A DNA stretch of 64,000 nt. Source: Thermoguttaceae bacterium (GTDB taxonomy: Bacteria > Planctomycetota > Planctomycetia > Pirellulales > Thermoguttaceae). Numbering within the stretch: position 1 is the stretch's first letter; the number at the start of each line of letters is the position of its first letter. Both the position numbers and the translations under genes were made by a program. This document shows positions 26,308 to 35,282 of the stretch, one piece after another. Under the pieces are notes generated by a model. The model saw only the letters and a program-made list of their open reading frames with translations, was not told where the DNA came from and searched no databases. The stretch lies in contig JAFSMW010000041.1 of NCBI GenBank assembly GCA_017447745.1, positions 1-64,000 on the forward strand, given 5' to 3'.

Positions 26308-27720
26308 CTATTTTTTTGAAGTAACCCTTGGGACTTTTTCAAGTAACATTTTAGTTGTCATCTCTTTTTCGTGAAATTCCCACTGTGAATCGTCAAAAAT
26401 AAAATCTGCTGGCATGGCAAAAAATAAACTATTATATTTGTTTGATAATCCAACCATGAATGCCAATAATCCTCTTGGATCGCCTTTTGACATGGCTTCA
26501 AATACTTCATCTGGAATAGGATCTCTCACCCTTTCTGACGTATTAATTCCAACAATCTCTCCATTGCTATTGAGTAAAGGTCCACCGCTATTTCCTGGAT
26601 TTATTGAGGCCGTATGTTGAACTTCCCAATGTGTTCCTTTATTTCTTTTAGCAGAACAAATTCCGGAGGTAATAGTAAAAGGAAAATCTACTGGATGACC
26701 AATTGCATAAACATTGTCTCCCTGTTCAATATCAGCCATAGAGGCGATTTTCCATTGAGGCAACATTTTATTGTCTGGATCGCCAACGAATACTAATGCT
26801 AAATCAATACTGTTAAGAGAAGGTGTTGCAACAACAGTAGCATCTTTGATTGTACCATTATTAACATCACCGTCTTTTGCATTCAGAATGGCGACGCCTA
26901 CTTTTTTGCATCGACTTATGATTGTTTTTTTGCTGTCTTTAGGGTCTTCAATTTCTTCTGAAATAACATGACGATTGGTTAAAATGAGAGCCGATTTTTC
27001 ATCGTGTGCAATTACAACGCCAGAACCATGACCTTCACTTGTTACAATCACAACAACGCTTTTCGGAGCTTCTTTTGCTAATTTTTTTAAAATTGATTCA
27101 CTACTCTTTTTCTGATTTTCATTAATAACCTCAATTTGTTTTTGAACATCCGTTATTGAATCATTAAATGCTGTTTTTTGGTTTTCAATACTCAAAGTAA
27201 TTGATTCATTATTTTGTTTTTGCTTGTCGTCAATTTCCGCAATTTGTTTTTTAACGCCATTTATTGAATTATCAAATTCTATATTTTGACTTTCTATGCT
27301 AGCAATGTTCCTTTTAATTTTTGATAACTCCATTGATTGAAAAATAATCAATCCCAGTAGTACACCCGTAAAAATGAATAGAATAAAAAATGATATTATT
27401 ACGCCTTTTCCAATTTTACTTTTTGTAGGAAAAGTATTATATGATTTATTATATTGATTATTCTCGGCTTCTAATACATTTTGCGACTGAACGGTATTCT
27501 CAGTAGCAGGTACTGGCAATACATTATTAGTCCTCTGATTTTGAATCCCTGCCGGAACATTTTCAATCAATTCAGGAAACTGAGACAACGGCAACCACGA
27601 ACGTTTATCGGTTGATATATCGGTTTCTAATGTGATTTTACCCGATAGCATCATCTGAGCGATTTTTTGTTCATTAAACGGTCCAAACGATTTATCGCAA
27701 AGCCTTATATAGTATGCCAT
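26308..27720 (-). CDS. GYF_2-TM-coiled-coil-trypsin-like serine protease (first paralogue)
   Basis: A 470-residue protein. GYF_2-like domain at 1-51 (YYIRLCDKSFGPFNEQKIAQ), linker, TM helix about 106-129. Then a coiled coil built of two ~30-residue repeats (FDNSINGVKKQIAEI / FNDSITDVQKQIEVI, 149-205) and a trypsin-like domain with His251, Asp306 and Ser378. The coiled coil could assemble with the coiled coils of the upstream operon members. It starts 16 bp after the tail-anchored coiled-coil gene. Confidence 0.82.
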   Translation of the reverse strand: MAYYIRLCDKSFGPFNEQKIAQMMLSGKITLETDISTDKRSWLPLSQFPELIENVPAGIQNQRTNNVLPVPATENTVQSQNVLEAENNQYNKSYNTFPTKSKIGKGVIISFFILFIFTGVLLGLIIFQSMELSKIKRNIASIESQNIEFDNSINGVKKQIAEIDDKQKQNNESITLSIENQKTAFNDSITDVQKQIEVINENQKKSSESILKKLAKEAPKSVVVIVTSEGHGSGVVIAHDEKSALILTNRHVISEEIEDPKDSKKTIISRCKKVGVAILNAKDGDVNNGTIKDATVVATPSLNSIDLALVFVGDPDNKMLPQWKIASMADIEQGDNVYAIGHPVDFPFTITSGICSAKRNKGTHWEVQHTASINPGNSGGPLLNSNGEIVGINTSERVRDPIPDEVFEAMSKGDPRGLLAFMVGLSNKYNSLFFAMPADFIFDDSQWEFHEKEMTTKMLLEKVPRVTSKK

Positions 27721-27736
27721 TTAGTATTCCTTCTTC

Positions 27737-28894
27737 CTACTTTAATACACATTGCAGACCAATAATAACTCCAATAACAACTAAAGCAATAATCACGCAA
27801 ATTAAAATCGCAAATATTTTTGAGCTCTTTTCATTAGCGTTTAATTTTGCCATAACGTTGTTATATTTTCCAATAATTGGTGTAGGAATATTTTGATTTA
27901 CCGATTGTGCAATACGCCTCAATTCAGAATGCGCCATTATGAGTTGTTCTTTACTGGGATTTACAGATGACAATAAATCGTTAAATTTCTTGAGCGAATC
28001 ATTGTATGCTTGCATCCGTTTGAGATACTCCCGTTTTTGATTATAGGCGTTATATAAGTCATTGGCATATCCGACTATATCATCTTCAATAAAGCCGGCT
28101 ATTCCAATCATCTGCTCTTTAAGTTGGTTGTATTGTTGAAACAATGCTGGAACATTTTTTATGTCGTTATTTTCTAAGCTATTACGAATTTGTTCCAAAA
28201 TCGCTCTTATATCAAAATCTAAGCGTTCTTTTGCTGCATTTACTTTTTGTTCTGTGATAATATTCTGTAAATGACTTATTTTATTTGCCAATGTAGACGG
28301 AATTTGTATGTGCATACTCTCTGGAGACAATTCTTCCATAATAGAATTAAATTGATCTTCAGATACTACATTATCGATTTCGTTATCCAGAATTTCTTTA
28401 CATCGAACCGTTTCCCACTGTTTTAAATCTTCTAACCACCCTTCAATGTTGGGATTTAAGTCATACAAATTTCTTAAAATCTGCAGTCGGTCTTTTAGTG
28501 GATCTTTACGCCATGCCATAAGACGGTGTTTTTTCAGTAAACTATTTTGAGATTGCACCTCTTCTCGACAAAAAAACAATTCTTCCGCTAACCTTGAAAG
28601 CAATTCTGGAACAGGGATATCTAACACCATTTCAACGCTTGCAACCCATTCATCGCGGTTTTCCATATTTAGAAGCTGATAATTATCGAGCGTTTGGAGA
28701 TCTTCACAAAGTCGAATAGCTTCAGATGGGTTGCCTGAATGAAGTTCCTTTGCGCATAACTTTAGTTCTTCATTTATCGTATTGCACGCTTCGATATACT
28801 CTGTTGCAAGAGCTTCTACCGCCTCTTCTTCAAGGGAAGCTGTTGTATCTAACATCCCTTGTATGTCTTCGATTAATTTAGCGCAACTGTTCAT
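27737..28894 (-). CDS. tail-anchored coiled-coil protein of the GTPase-protease operon
   Basis: A 385-residue, mostly helical protein of unknown family. It is rich in Leu/Glu/Asn with long predicted helices and no enzyme motif. The last ~25 residues (IFAILICVIIALVVIGVIIG) form one hydrophobic helix, so the protein is anchored by its C-terminus with the bulk in the cytoplasm. The position between the GAP1-N-like gene and the first protease, with only 16 bp to the latter, argues for a shared complex. It may be an adaptor for GYF_2 domains; its Pro-containing stretches (for example NQNIPTPI) would be candidate ligands. This last point is inference. Confidence 0.65.
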   Translation of the reverse strand: MNSCAKLIEDIQGMLDTTASLEEEAVEALATEYIEACNTINEELKLCAKELHSGNPSEAIRLCEDLQTLDNYQLLNMENRDEWVASVEMVLDIPVPELLSRLAEELFFCREEVQSQNSLLKKHRLMAWRKDPLKDRLQILRNLYDLNPNIEGWLEDLKQWETVRCKEILDNEIDNVVSEDQFNSIMEELSPESMHIQIPSTLANKISHLQNIITEQKVNAAKERLDFDIRAILEQIRNSLENNDIKNVPALFQQYNQLKEQMIGIAGFIEDDIVGYANDLYNAYNQKREYLKRMQAYNDSLKKFNDLLSSVNPSKEQLIMAHSELRRIAQSVNQNIPTPIIGKYNNVMAKLNANEKSSKIFAILICVIIALVVIGVIIGLQCVLK

Positions 28895-28980
28895 GATTTA
28901 TGAATAAATACGTAAATAAAAATTACAATGTATTGTTATACTTTAATTCAATTATCAACTCGTCTTACACCTGTCATGTT

Positions 28981-30858
28981 TCAATAAAAATATATAGGAT
29001 CGCTTGACGCAACGCTAAATGGGTGCTGTTCAAGATAATTACGAGCATGATCATTATATATTCTAGCAATGAATTTTTTCTCTGCTGTAATATAAGTTAA
29101 CTCTATTTTAGCTTCATCAATGGTTACAGAAGTTTGAAATGTACCCATTTCTATTTCGATCCACTTTTCGCCTGTAATTTTTTGTACAATATTTTTAGTA
29201 GAACCATCGTAAAATGCACAGGCAACTTTTTTAATATCAAATGTTTTTTCAATACGTAAAACCGCGGTCAATTTACTCTTTTCCATCTGTTCTTCTAATT
29301 TTTTTACTTGATCTTCTAATTTTTTTACTCGCTCTTCACAGCTATTATCATTATTAGCGTTATTGCCATAATGACTTGGGGAATTTTTTTCATTTGTAGA
29401 TTCTTTATTTGTAGGTTCTTTATTTGTAGATTCTTTATTTGTAGATTCTTTATTTGTAGATTCTTTATTTGTAGATTCTTTATTTGTAGATTCTTTATGA
29501 GAACCCTGTTTGCTATTAATTTCATCAATTGAATTTTTCAAAGGATCGAATTTGTCATCAATTCGCTTATTAATATCTTCTTTCTGTTGTGTTAAGGCAC
29601 TAGAAAGCCTGTCAACTTTCTTTTTTAATTCATCCAAGGCGCCTTTTTGATTACCGCTGGTTTCCTTTGATTTTGAATCCATTTGATTTTTCCATGAATC
29701 TGTTTGCATTTTCCACGTACTGTAGTCTTTTTGAAATGAATTAAAAGCGTCTTGAACAGAACTTAATTCCTCACTAAGATTCTGATGGTTGGCTGCCAAA
29801 CTTTTATTAATCGCATCAATTGTGTAATACAGTCCTCCTCCCGTAGCACCGATCAACAGGAAGAGTAAAAACATGGTAATCCATACGCCTTTTAAAGAGG
29901 CTTTTTGTTTAATATATACGGGTTGAACTGGTTGTTTGGACATGGGAGAGTTGGTCATTGGATCTGGGATAGTTGATTCGACTGACGGTAACGGAGACAT
30001 TGAAATTGTACCAGAAGCGCCTTTGTTTACAACGCTATCCATTGAAGTGGGGCTAGGCTGAGAGATTGGATTTACGGCAGATCCTTTTCTCGCGAGAGTA
30101 ATCATATTTGATGTTTTGTTTAACGCCGGCAAAGGCTTTGTCAAATCAATAACAACATAGTCTCCTTGTGGAATGGCGTTAGCGCTTGGAGATCCTATAA
30201 CGATTCCACGCCATAAACAGTTGTATCGTTCCACTTGCGAGCTATAATAGGTGGAAAACGTCGCTTTCCAACGAAACGATGCTGGAATAAGATTAATTGC
30301 TTCTGCAAATAGTGGGAGTAGATCCGTTCCTGGATTATAAATAACGTATGCAGATTTATTGGACATTACAGATTCAGCCAGCAATCCCGCCCAACCGGCA
30401 TCGCCGGTCAATTGTTTCCAACGCTGACACACTTTAGGCGACTGTGCACTGTATGGTTTCAGAACCCGTTCTGGAACTTCGCGAGCTGAACCATTGTATG
30501 AACTAATAATCTCTCCACCTTGCATAATAGCCGCCGGACCGGCGCTGCAAGACGTCAATTCTCTTGATTGTAAAATGAGATGGGATGCCAAACGATTACT
30601 TCTGAGTGTATGATCAGCGCCAGAGTCTGCAATACGGGACAAAACATAATACGTTTTATTATCAGCACGGATTTGGAGATAAGACCAGCAAATTGGATTC
30701 TTTGGGTCTCCTGCTCCAAACAGGTGTGTGTACCCATTTAAACCGCTGACGGCGATGTCAATTGCTATGGGGAGTCGTTGTGTTTTAATGACTGTTCCGA
30801 AACCTGTTTTGCCTTCCAGATTATTCGGGCTTGACGTTGAAACAATTTCGTATGCCAT
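28981..30858 (-). CDS. GAP1-N-like / TM / coiled-coil protein
   Basis: A 625-residue protein. Residues 1 to about 230 resemble the N-terminal domain of GTPase-associated protein 1: GFGTVIKTQRLP, YYVLSRIADSGADHTLRSNRLASHLIL, and the later RWKATFSTYYSS. This domain is known from bacterial NTP-dependent conflict systems beside TRAFAC GTPases; recognition is from memory of the family. A Ser/Pro linker precedes a TM helix about 326-352 with basic residues on its N-side, so the C-part is probably outside. Then a long coiled coil, seven KESTN-type pentapeptides, a leucine-zipper-like helix (VKKLEDQVKKLEEQM) and an ~90-residue C-terminal domain of unknown type. Confidence 0.7.
   Translation of the reverse strand: MAYEIVSTSSPNNLEGKTGFGTVIKTQRLPIAIDIAVSGLNGYTHLFGAGDPKNPICWSYLQIRADNKTYYVLSRIADSGADHTLRSNRLASHLILQSRELTSCSAGPAAIMQGGEIISSYNGSAREVPERVLKPYSAQSPKVCQRWKQLTGDAGWAGLLAESVMSNKSAYVIYNPGTDLLPLFAEAINLIPASFRWKATFSTYYSSQVERYNCLWRGIVIGSPSANAIPQGDYVVIDLTKPLPALNKTSNMITLARKGSAVNPISQPSPTSMDSVVNKGASGTISMSPLPSVESTIPDPMTNSPMSKQPVQPVYIKQKASLKGVWITMFLLFLLIGATGGGLYYTIDAINKSLAANHQNLSEELSSVQDAFNSFQKDYSTWKMQTDSWKNQMDSKSKETSGNQKGALDELKKKVDRLSSALTQQKEDINKRIDDKFDPLKNSIDEINSKQGSHKESTNKESTNKESTNKESTNKESTNKEPTNKESTNEKNSPSHYGNNANNDNSCEERVKKLEDQVKKLEEQMEKSKLTAVLRIEKTFDIKKVACAFYDGSTKNIVQKITGEKWIEIEMGTFQTSVTIDEAKIELTYITAEKKFIARIYNDHARNYLEQHPFSVASSDPIYFY
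29391..29500 (-). repeat. 15-bp tandem repeat coding for KESTN
   Basis: The unit TTCTTTATTTGTAGA is repeated almost without change (six full copies from 29401 plus partial copies at each end), coding for KESTN x5, KEPTN and KESTN. Since 15 is a multiple of 3, copy-number change alters length without a frameshift. Confidence 0.9.
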
Positions 30859-30921
30859 TTTTATCTCCTATTTGTAAATATTAGTAAAGACGCTTTATAA
30901 TAACGACTTTATATGTTTGTG

Positions 30922-32241
30922 TTATCTTACGTTTGTATTATTAGTTTTGTGATTATTTTTGAGGCTTTTGCCAATGTTTGGAATTAGACTATATTCTTTC
31001 AAACAGTGAAGCATAGGAGCTTCATTCCAAACAGGTTTTAAATCGCATGGTCTAAAAGCTAATAAACCATGTTCGTTTTTGGTTGGGGCGCAACCTGTAG
31101 CGCTAACCGGGATAAAACAAGTATTATCTGAAAATTGTTGTATTGTTGCACAAAACGTAGGCATATATTTCTGAACCAATTTTTGAGTTTTTTCAGATAT
31201 ATCGCTAATCATATTAGGATTTACAATAGCGCGAGTTGAACCTGGTATATCTTTCCAACAAGTCGGGAAAGTTGATAAATCGTTTATTCCTAATAACGGC
31301 GCCCAAATGTCGAATTTCGTAACAACGATAACCAAAGGAATGCGTGTTTTTTGATTTGGCGGTAATTGCCTTAAAAAACGAAACCGTCTGACCATTTCTT
31401 GAAAAATGCCTTCCTGACGCTGCGTGGTTAAAAAACTGCTATTGTTGATTTGTCTTTGATTGCGTAAGTCAAGTTGTGGATCGTTTGAAACGGTTGTACA
31501 TGCTTTACGAAAGTTTGAATCTTGAAGTGGATCAAGCAAGAAAAAAATCGCATGACAATATTTCAGATGGCGAGTGAAGGGCGTGTCTTCTGAATCTTGA
31601 CCGGGGTCGTAACTCTCACCCGCGTTATCATACAGACAGATTGTACTACATGCAGCTTCCGTATTATATTTATGGTGCCCTTCCAGCGCTTGCAGCGTAA
31701 ATAAATATGGTTTTAGAAAACGAATTGGATGATCAAATTGCACTATATCATAATTATCGCCGTCTGGCTGAGTTTTTTCAATAGATGTTAGTTCATTTAT
31801 CGCATCGTTTTCAAACTGACGTGATTCATAAGAAATAATAGACGCATTCATTTGACTGTCAGAATCCGTAAAGGATAATTGGAACTTTTGCGGTAGTAAA
31901 GTTCGTAATTTATAAGTCATACTTGTAAGAAAATATGATTTCCCCGCCGCCTGTGCGCCTGCTATAGAAATAAAAATACTTGGCCCATAAAAAACATTTT
32001 CTGGAATAATTAGATGACAGTTTGGACAAGCTCGAAATTGGCATTTATAACCTCGCTCATCAATTGGAACCCCATTGACATCGAAACGAATTGGCAAAAA
32101 TCGTTTGAGTGCATTTGAACCAAGTCGTATATCGCCAACTAATTCTCGACATGCTGAAACTGATAACGTCATTTCAGGACTGAATTTATACCAGCAGTGA
32201 GGACACACGATTTTATTACGTAATAGCTTGTTTGTTTCCAT
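30922..32241 (-). CDS. zinc-ribbon TRAFAC-like GTPase
   Basis: A 439-residue protein, first gene of the operon. The N-terminal zinc ribbon is CPHC (13-16) with CPNC (72-75). The P-loop GAQAAGKS (95-102) is followed by FLTSMTYKL. A G3-like motif YDNAGES (Asp205, Gly208), a G4-like VTKFD (308-311) and a G5-like PVSATG indicate guanine binding. No TM helix is seen, so it is likely cytosolic. GAP1-type operons pair such GTPases with the GAP1-N domain. It could sense a signal and control the downstream membrane proteases. The next gene starts 63 bp later. The operon is visibly more AT-rich than its flanks. Confidence 0.75.
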   Translation of the reverse strand: METNKLLRNKIVCPHCWYKFSPEMTLSVSACRELVGDIRLGSNALKRFLPIRFDVNGVPIDERGYKCQFRACPNCHLIIPENVFYGPSIFISIAGAQAAGKSYFLTSMTYKLRTLLPQKFQLSFTDSDSQMNASIISYESRQFENDAINELTSIEKTQPDGDNYDIVQFDHPIRFLKPYLFTLQALEGHHKYNTEAACSTICLYDNAGESYDPGQDSEDTPFTRHLKYCHAIFFLLDPLQDSNFRKACTTVSNDPQLDLRNQRQINNSSFLTTQRQEGIFQEMVRRFRFLRQLPPNQKTRIPLVIVVTKFDIWAPLLGINDLSTFPTCWKDIPGSTRAIVNPNMISDISEKTQKLVQKYMPTFCATIQQFSDNTCFIPVSATGCAPTKNEHGLLAFRPCDLKPVWNEAPMLHCLKEYSLIPNIGKSLKNNHKTNNTNVR

Positions 32242-32261
32242 ATAATTACGAAAGTTATTAA

Positions 32262-32570
32262 AGATTATTAGGATTTTTCATTGCAATAGATGAATGCAAT
32301 GTTTGGGAAGAATTAGCCAATCCGAGTATTGAAGAATCTCACTCAAGAAAGAAGGGAGATTACTACACATACCACGGGATGAAGGCCTTCGACTGCCTAC
32401 TAAAATGGATACGCATAGAACCTCCCATAATGGAAGACTACACGCTTCATTTTAGTAAACAGGGGAAACTGGTTACGTGCGTACCCCAACACGTACATCA
32501 ATTCCAAAAAGAAATTGGTGTAAATCACTCGCAAAACGCGGTAGATTTGTCGAAGTTTTCATCCCGTTAA
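32262..32570 (+). pseudogene. possible remnant ORF at the island edge
   Basis: The frame is open from 32262 to the TAA at 32570; the first ATG in it is 32379, and no ribosome site or promoter is seen. The reading (for example FIAIDECNVWEEL and YYTYHGMKAFDCLLKW) looks protein-like rather than random, but no family is recognised. It could be the tail of a lost gene. Low certainty. Confidence 0.3.
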
Positions 32571-32740
32571 GCGAATTAAGGACTAATATTCCCAATACAT
32601 AAAGTATAACACAGATTATAAGAATGTCAAGTAAAATTATTATTATTTTTAAAAAATATCCATTATTTAATTATAACAGATGAAAGATTGTTATAGTTGT
32701 TACTATGTAAAAGCAATCTAATTATTATTTGGTTTAAGTT
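32571..32740. other. AT-rich intergenic stretch
   Basis: Very AT-rich with A/T runs and no coding signal. It separates the remnant ORF from the second hipBA-type operator. Confidence 0.4.
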
Positions 32741-32806
32741 ATTCCCGTTCAGTAATATTCTCTTGACAAACTTGAATAGTTTATGCGAATGTTACCGCTC
32801 GGGAAT
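32741..32806 (+). promoter_or_regulatory. second, solitary copy of the hipBA promoter/operator
   Basis: ATTCCCGTTCAGTAATAT (32741-32758), TTGACA (32763-32768) and ATGTTACCGCTCGGGAAT (32789-32806) have exactly the spacing of 23122-23187. By my count 52 of 66 positions agree. The -10 position reads GCGAAT instead of TAAAAT, so promoter strength is doubtful. No hipB or hipA follows; the VWA gene ends at 32833 on the other strand. It may be a relic or a HipB-bound site. Confidence 0.75.
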
Positions 32807-32832
32807 ATTTTTGTGAAAGCGCGTTGGCAGAA

Positions 32833-34554
32833 TTATTCTTTTTTCTCGGATGGCTTGATAGCGGTTCGCGATTCCCGCATTTCGCGCCATTGTTGCAGGA
32901 AATCGGCGCGGAAGACGTTGAGCTTTTCGATAAACGGCGTGTCTTTCAAGCTGGTTTCTTGCTGTTTTTTTACCGACGGGCGGCGTGCTGGTTTCTTTCC
33001 GGCGCCTTTTCCAACGGATTTGGCGGGTATGGATTTGACAAGCGGGACGAGGTCTTCGGTATTCTGCTTGAATTGTCGAAGAAGCGGTTCCGATTCCGGC
33101 ACGACGGGATGAAGAAGCTGGCGGTTAAGTGTAACAGTATGCTGTTTGAGCCTGTCGTTAATAACAGTCGCTAAACCTTGGCAGGCGTTGACGTATAGAT
33201 AGTCGTATGCCGCTACCTCGCAGCGAAGCCGACATTCGTTATAAAAATCTGGATTGATAATCGATTCTTTATCTTTCGAAAACGGAATGACAAGGCTGGC
33301 GCTTTCTGTACTGCGAGTCATGCGGGTCATATCCAGAAGGAAATCGTTGTCGTTCGGCTCCTGTTCTTCTAAAGCGTCTTCCTCTGAATCGTCTTTATAT
33401 TCAGCAGCATTGTTATCCGGCTGCCGTTTGATCTCCAGCTTTTGAAGAATGTCGTCCGCCATCGCGCCGACGTCCGGGTCAGCGTCGTCGTTGTTTGGCG
33501 CTTCATTGGGTTGAACTGCGGCGCCGTGCTCCTTTTCCTGCTTTTCTCGAGCCTCTTTCTTTTTCAGGTCGACTTCAACCGCGTCGATGTACGAAACCTG
33601 GATTTGAGCGATCGGGACGCCGGGCTTGAGCTGACGGGACACTTCCAGTTCAAACAGCTCTGAATAGACGCTCTTTTCGGGCAAGCTGAAGCGATAAAAA
33701 TAGTAAAGGGTTGATTTGTCCCGGAGCGTTTTGGAACCGAGGATTCTGGCGGTAGATTTAACCAGCGTTACGTTTGGTGGGAGCGTCAGGATGAACTTGT
33801 TGTCGAACGCGGCGGAAGCGGCGACGTTGGACTTTTCCAGAGCCGTCATGAGAATCATCGCCAGTTCGTTTGCCTGTCCGATATGATGGTACTGTCCTTG
33901 AGCGCCCTTCGCCAGCGATTCCAACAGCGGGTTGTCGTAGTCCAAGCCAATGCAAATAACCCGGACGTCCGCCTCGCGCAGCTTTTTCCCGACGTTGTTC
34001 ATGAATTCAGGCGTTTCTTCCGATTCCCCGTCGCTGATGATAATCAGACAGTTTTCGTAGTTCGTTCCGGCGTTTGCCATCAGGGCGGTTCCCCCCGCTT
34101 TGACGCCGGAGAATAAACAGGTTCCGCCCTCGGAAACGATGCTGTTGATTCCCTTTTGAAGCAGACCAGAATTGGCGCCGCCGATTTGAGCGAACGGCAA
34201 CACGGTTTTTGCCTGATCGCTGAAAACGGTTATCGAAACGACGTCGCCGGGATACAGGTTATTGAGAATCGTCAGCATCGCCTTTTTTGCGTCTTCCAAC
34301 GGCTGACCGGACATTGAACCTGAGTTGTCCAGAACAAAACTGACGTTGAGCGGTCGACGCTGAACGGGTTCGAGAACCGTCTTTTTCTTTTGATACGTTT
34401 CCGAGAACGCCGCTTCAACGAAGACGGTCTGTTTGCCCTGAACGCCCAGGCTTTTCGTTGGGGAAGACAATTCCACTTTGCACATCTGTCCAAAGAGCGG
34501 ACTGACTGCAAATAAAAACAACGTCGTTAGGAGAATTCGGCGGGCGCTTATCAT
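32833..34554 (-). CDS. exported von Willebrand factor A protein
   Basis: A 573-residue protein. ATG 34554 is chosen because a clean signal peptide follows (ISARRILLTTLFLFAVSPLFGQ); the longer frame from 34674 adds 40 residues read from a repeat-bearing intergenic region. A VIT-like strand region is followed by a VWA domain with an intact MIDAS DNSGS (76-80), ISDGESEE and GQYHHIGQANELAMI. The C-terminal half has an acidic low-complexity stretch and a Lys/Pro-rich segment. It is a periplasmic or surface adhesion/scaffold protein of unknown partner. Confidence 0.8.
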   Translation of the reverse strand: MISARRILLTTLFLFAVSPLFGQMCKVELSSPTKSLGVQGKQTVFVEAAFSETYQKKKTVLEPVQRRPLNVSFVLDNSGSMSGQPLEDAKKAMLTILNNLYPGDVVSITVFSDQAKTVLPFAQIGGANSGLLQKGINSIVSEGGTCLFSGVKAGGTALMANAGTNYENCLIIISDGESEETPEFMNNVGKKLREADVRVICIGLDYDNPLLESLAKGAQGQYHHIGQANELAMILMTALEKSNVAASAAFDNKFILTLPPNVTLVKSTARILGSKTLRDKSTLYYFYRFSLPEKSVYSELFELEVSRQLKPGVPIAQIQVSYIDAVEVDLKKKEAREKQEKEHGAAVQPNEAPNNDDADPDVGAMADDILQKLEIKRQPDNNAAEYKDDSEEDALEEQEPNDNDFLLDMTRMTRSTESASLVIPFSKDKESIINPDFYNECRLRCEVAAYDYLYVNACQGLATVINDRLKQHTVTLNRQLLHPVVPESEPLLRQFKQNTEDLVPLVKSIPAKSVGKGAGKKPARRPSVKKQQETSLKDTPFIEKLNVFRADFLQQWREMRESRTAIKPSEKKE

Positions 34555-34652
34555 TTTTTCTTCGATTTCCGATATAGGATATTGTAGCGTTATCCTAACG
34601 CTTTGACAAGGGGAGATATGCAATTTTTCGTAAAGAAAATTTGGATGTATCT

Positions 34653-34808
34653 GGGGAGTAGGGAGTAGTTTCATGTTTTTAGTGGTTAGTGATTAGTGGT
34701 TAGTACGCAAGCGTTCATCAAATTTTCAACTAACCACTTACAACTTACCACTCTCTAAACTATTCCCTATTCCCTGTTCCTTCCCATTCCCCATTCCCTA
34801 TTCCCTAA
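34653..34808. repeat. large composite heptad element
   Basis: GGGAGTA units, then TTAGTGG/TTAGTGA units, the linker TACGCAAGCGTTCATC, the inverse ACTAACCACTTAC units and finally TTCCCTA/TTCCCCA units up to the start of the next gene. The TTAGTGG arm and the later AACTAACCACT arm can pair. Confidence 0.85.
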
Positions 34809-34814
34809 TGACCC

Positions 34815-35162
34815 ATGAATCCCCTGTTTACCGTAATAGTACTGCTGATTATATCAAACCTGTTTATGACAATGGCGTGGTACGGACACCTAAAATTTCT
34901 TGGTAACTCGTCGTATATTATTGCGATTCTGGTTTCGTGGGGAATTGCTCTGTTTGAATACATGGTTCAAGTCCCGGCGAACAGAATCGGCGCCGCCAAC
35001 GGGTTAGAGGTGCCACAGCTGAAAATCATGCAGGAAGTTATTACGTTGGCAGTCTTTGCGCCGTTTTACATAATGGTTTTCCATAAAAACCTGGGGTGGA
35101 ACTACATCGGCGCATGCGCCTGTATGGTCGGGGCGGTTCTGTTTATTTTTCTGGGCAAATAA
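34815..35162 (+). CDS. DUF486 family small membrane protein (DMT superfamily)
   Basis: A 115-residue protein with four hydrophobic helices. The conserved features are MAWYGHLKF, SWGIALFEYMVQVPANRIG and LKIMQEVITLAVFAPFY, which fit the DUF486 proteins. The family resembles small multidrug-resistance/EamA-type half transporters, but no substrate is known. The start at ATG 34815 is directly preceded by a TTCCCTA heptad array and no ribosome site is visible. Confidence 0.88.
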   Translation: MNPLFTVIVLLIISNLFMTMAWYGHLKFLGNSSYIIAILVSWGIALFEYMVQVPANRIGAANGLEVPQLKIMQEVITLAVFAPFYIMVFHKNLGWNYIGACACMVGAVLFIFLGK

Positions 35163-35282
35163 AAAGAAAAACTCTTCTGCCGTTAAAGTCTCACGCGAAG
35201 TTCGCAAATTAATGAAAGGCGGTAACGGAGTTCGCGAAGCGAACGTAGTTACGCTTTGAACCTCGCACGTATATGGACAAGT

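Noticed and set aside
24851-27720. DegP/HtrA-type chaperone proteases
   Set aside because: Trypsin-like domain matches in the triad, but there is no PDZ domain and an N-terminal GYF_2-like domain is present, so a housekeeping HtrA role is unlikely.
32783-33174. plus-strand frames just after the solitary hipBA operator, as possible hipB or hipA remnants
   Set aside because: Their translations show no HTH or kinase sequence and lie opposite the conserved 3' part of the VWA gene.
34653-34808. CRISPR array
   Set aside because: Units are 7 nt without unique spacers of constant length, and no cas genes are seen in the window.
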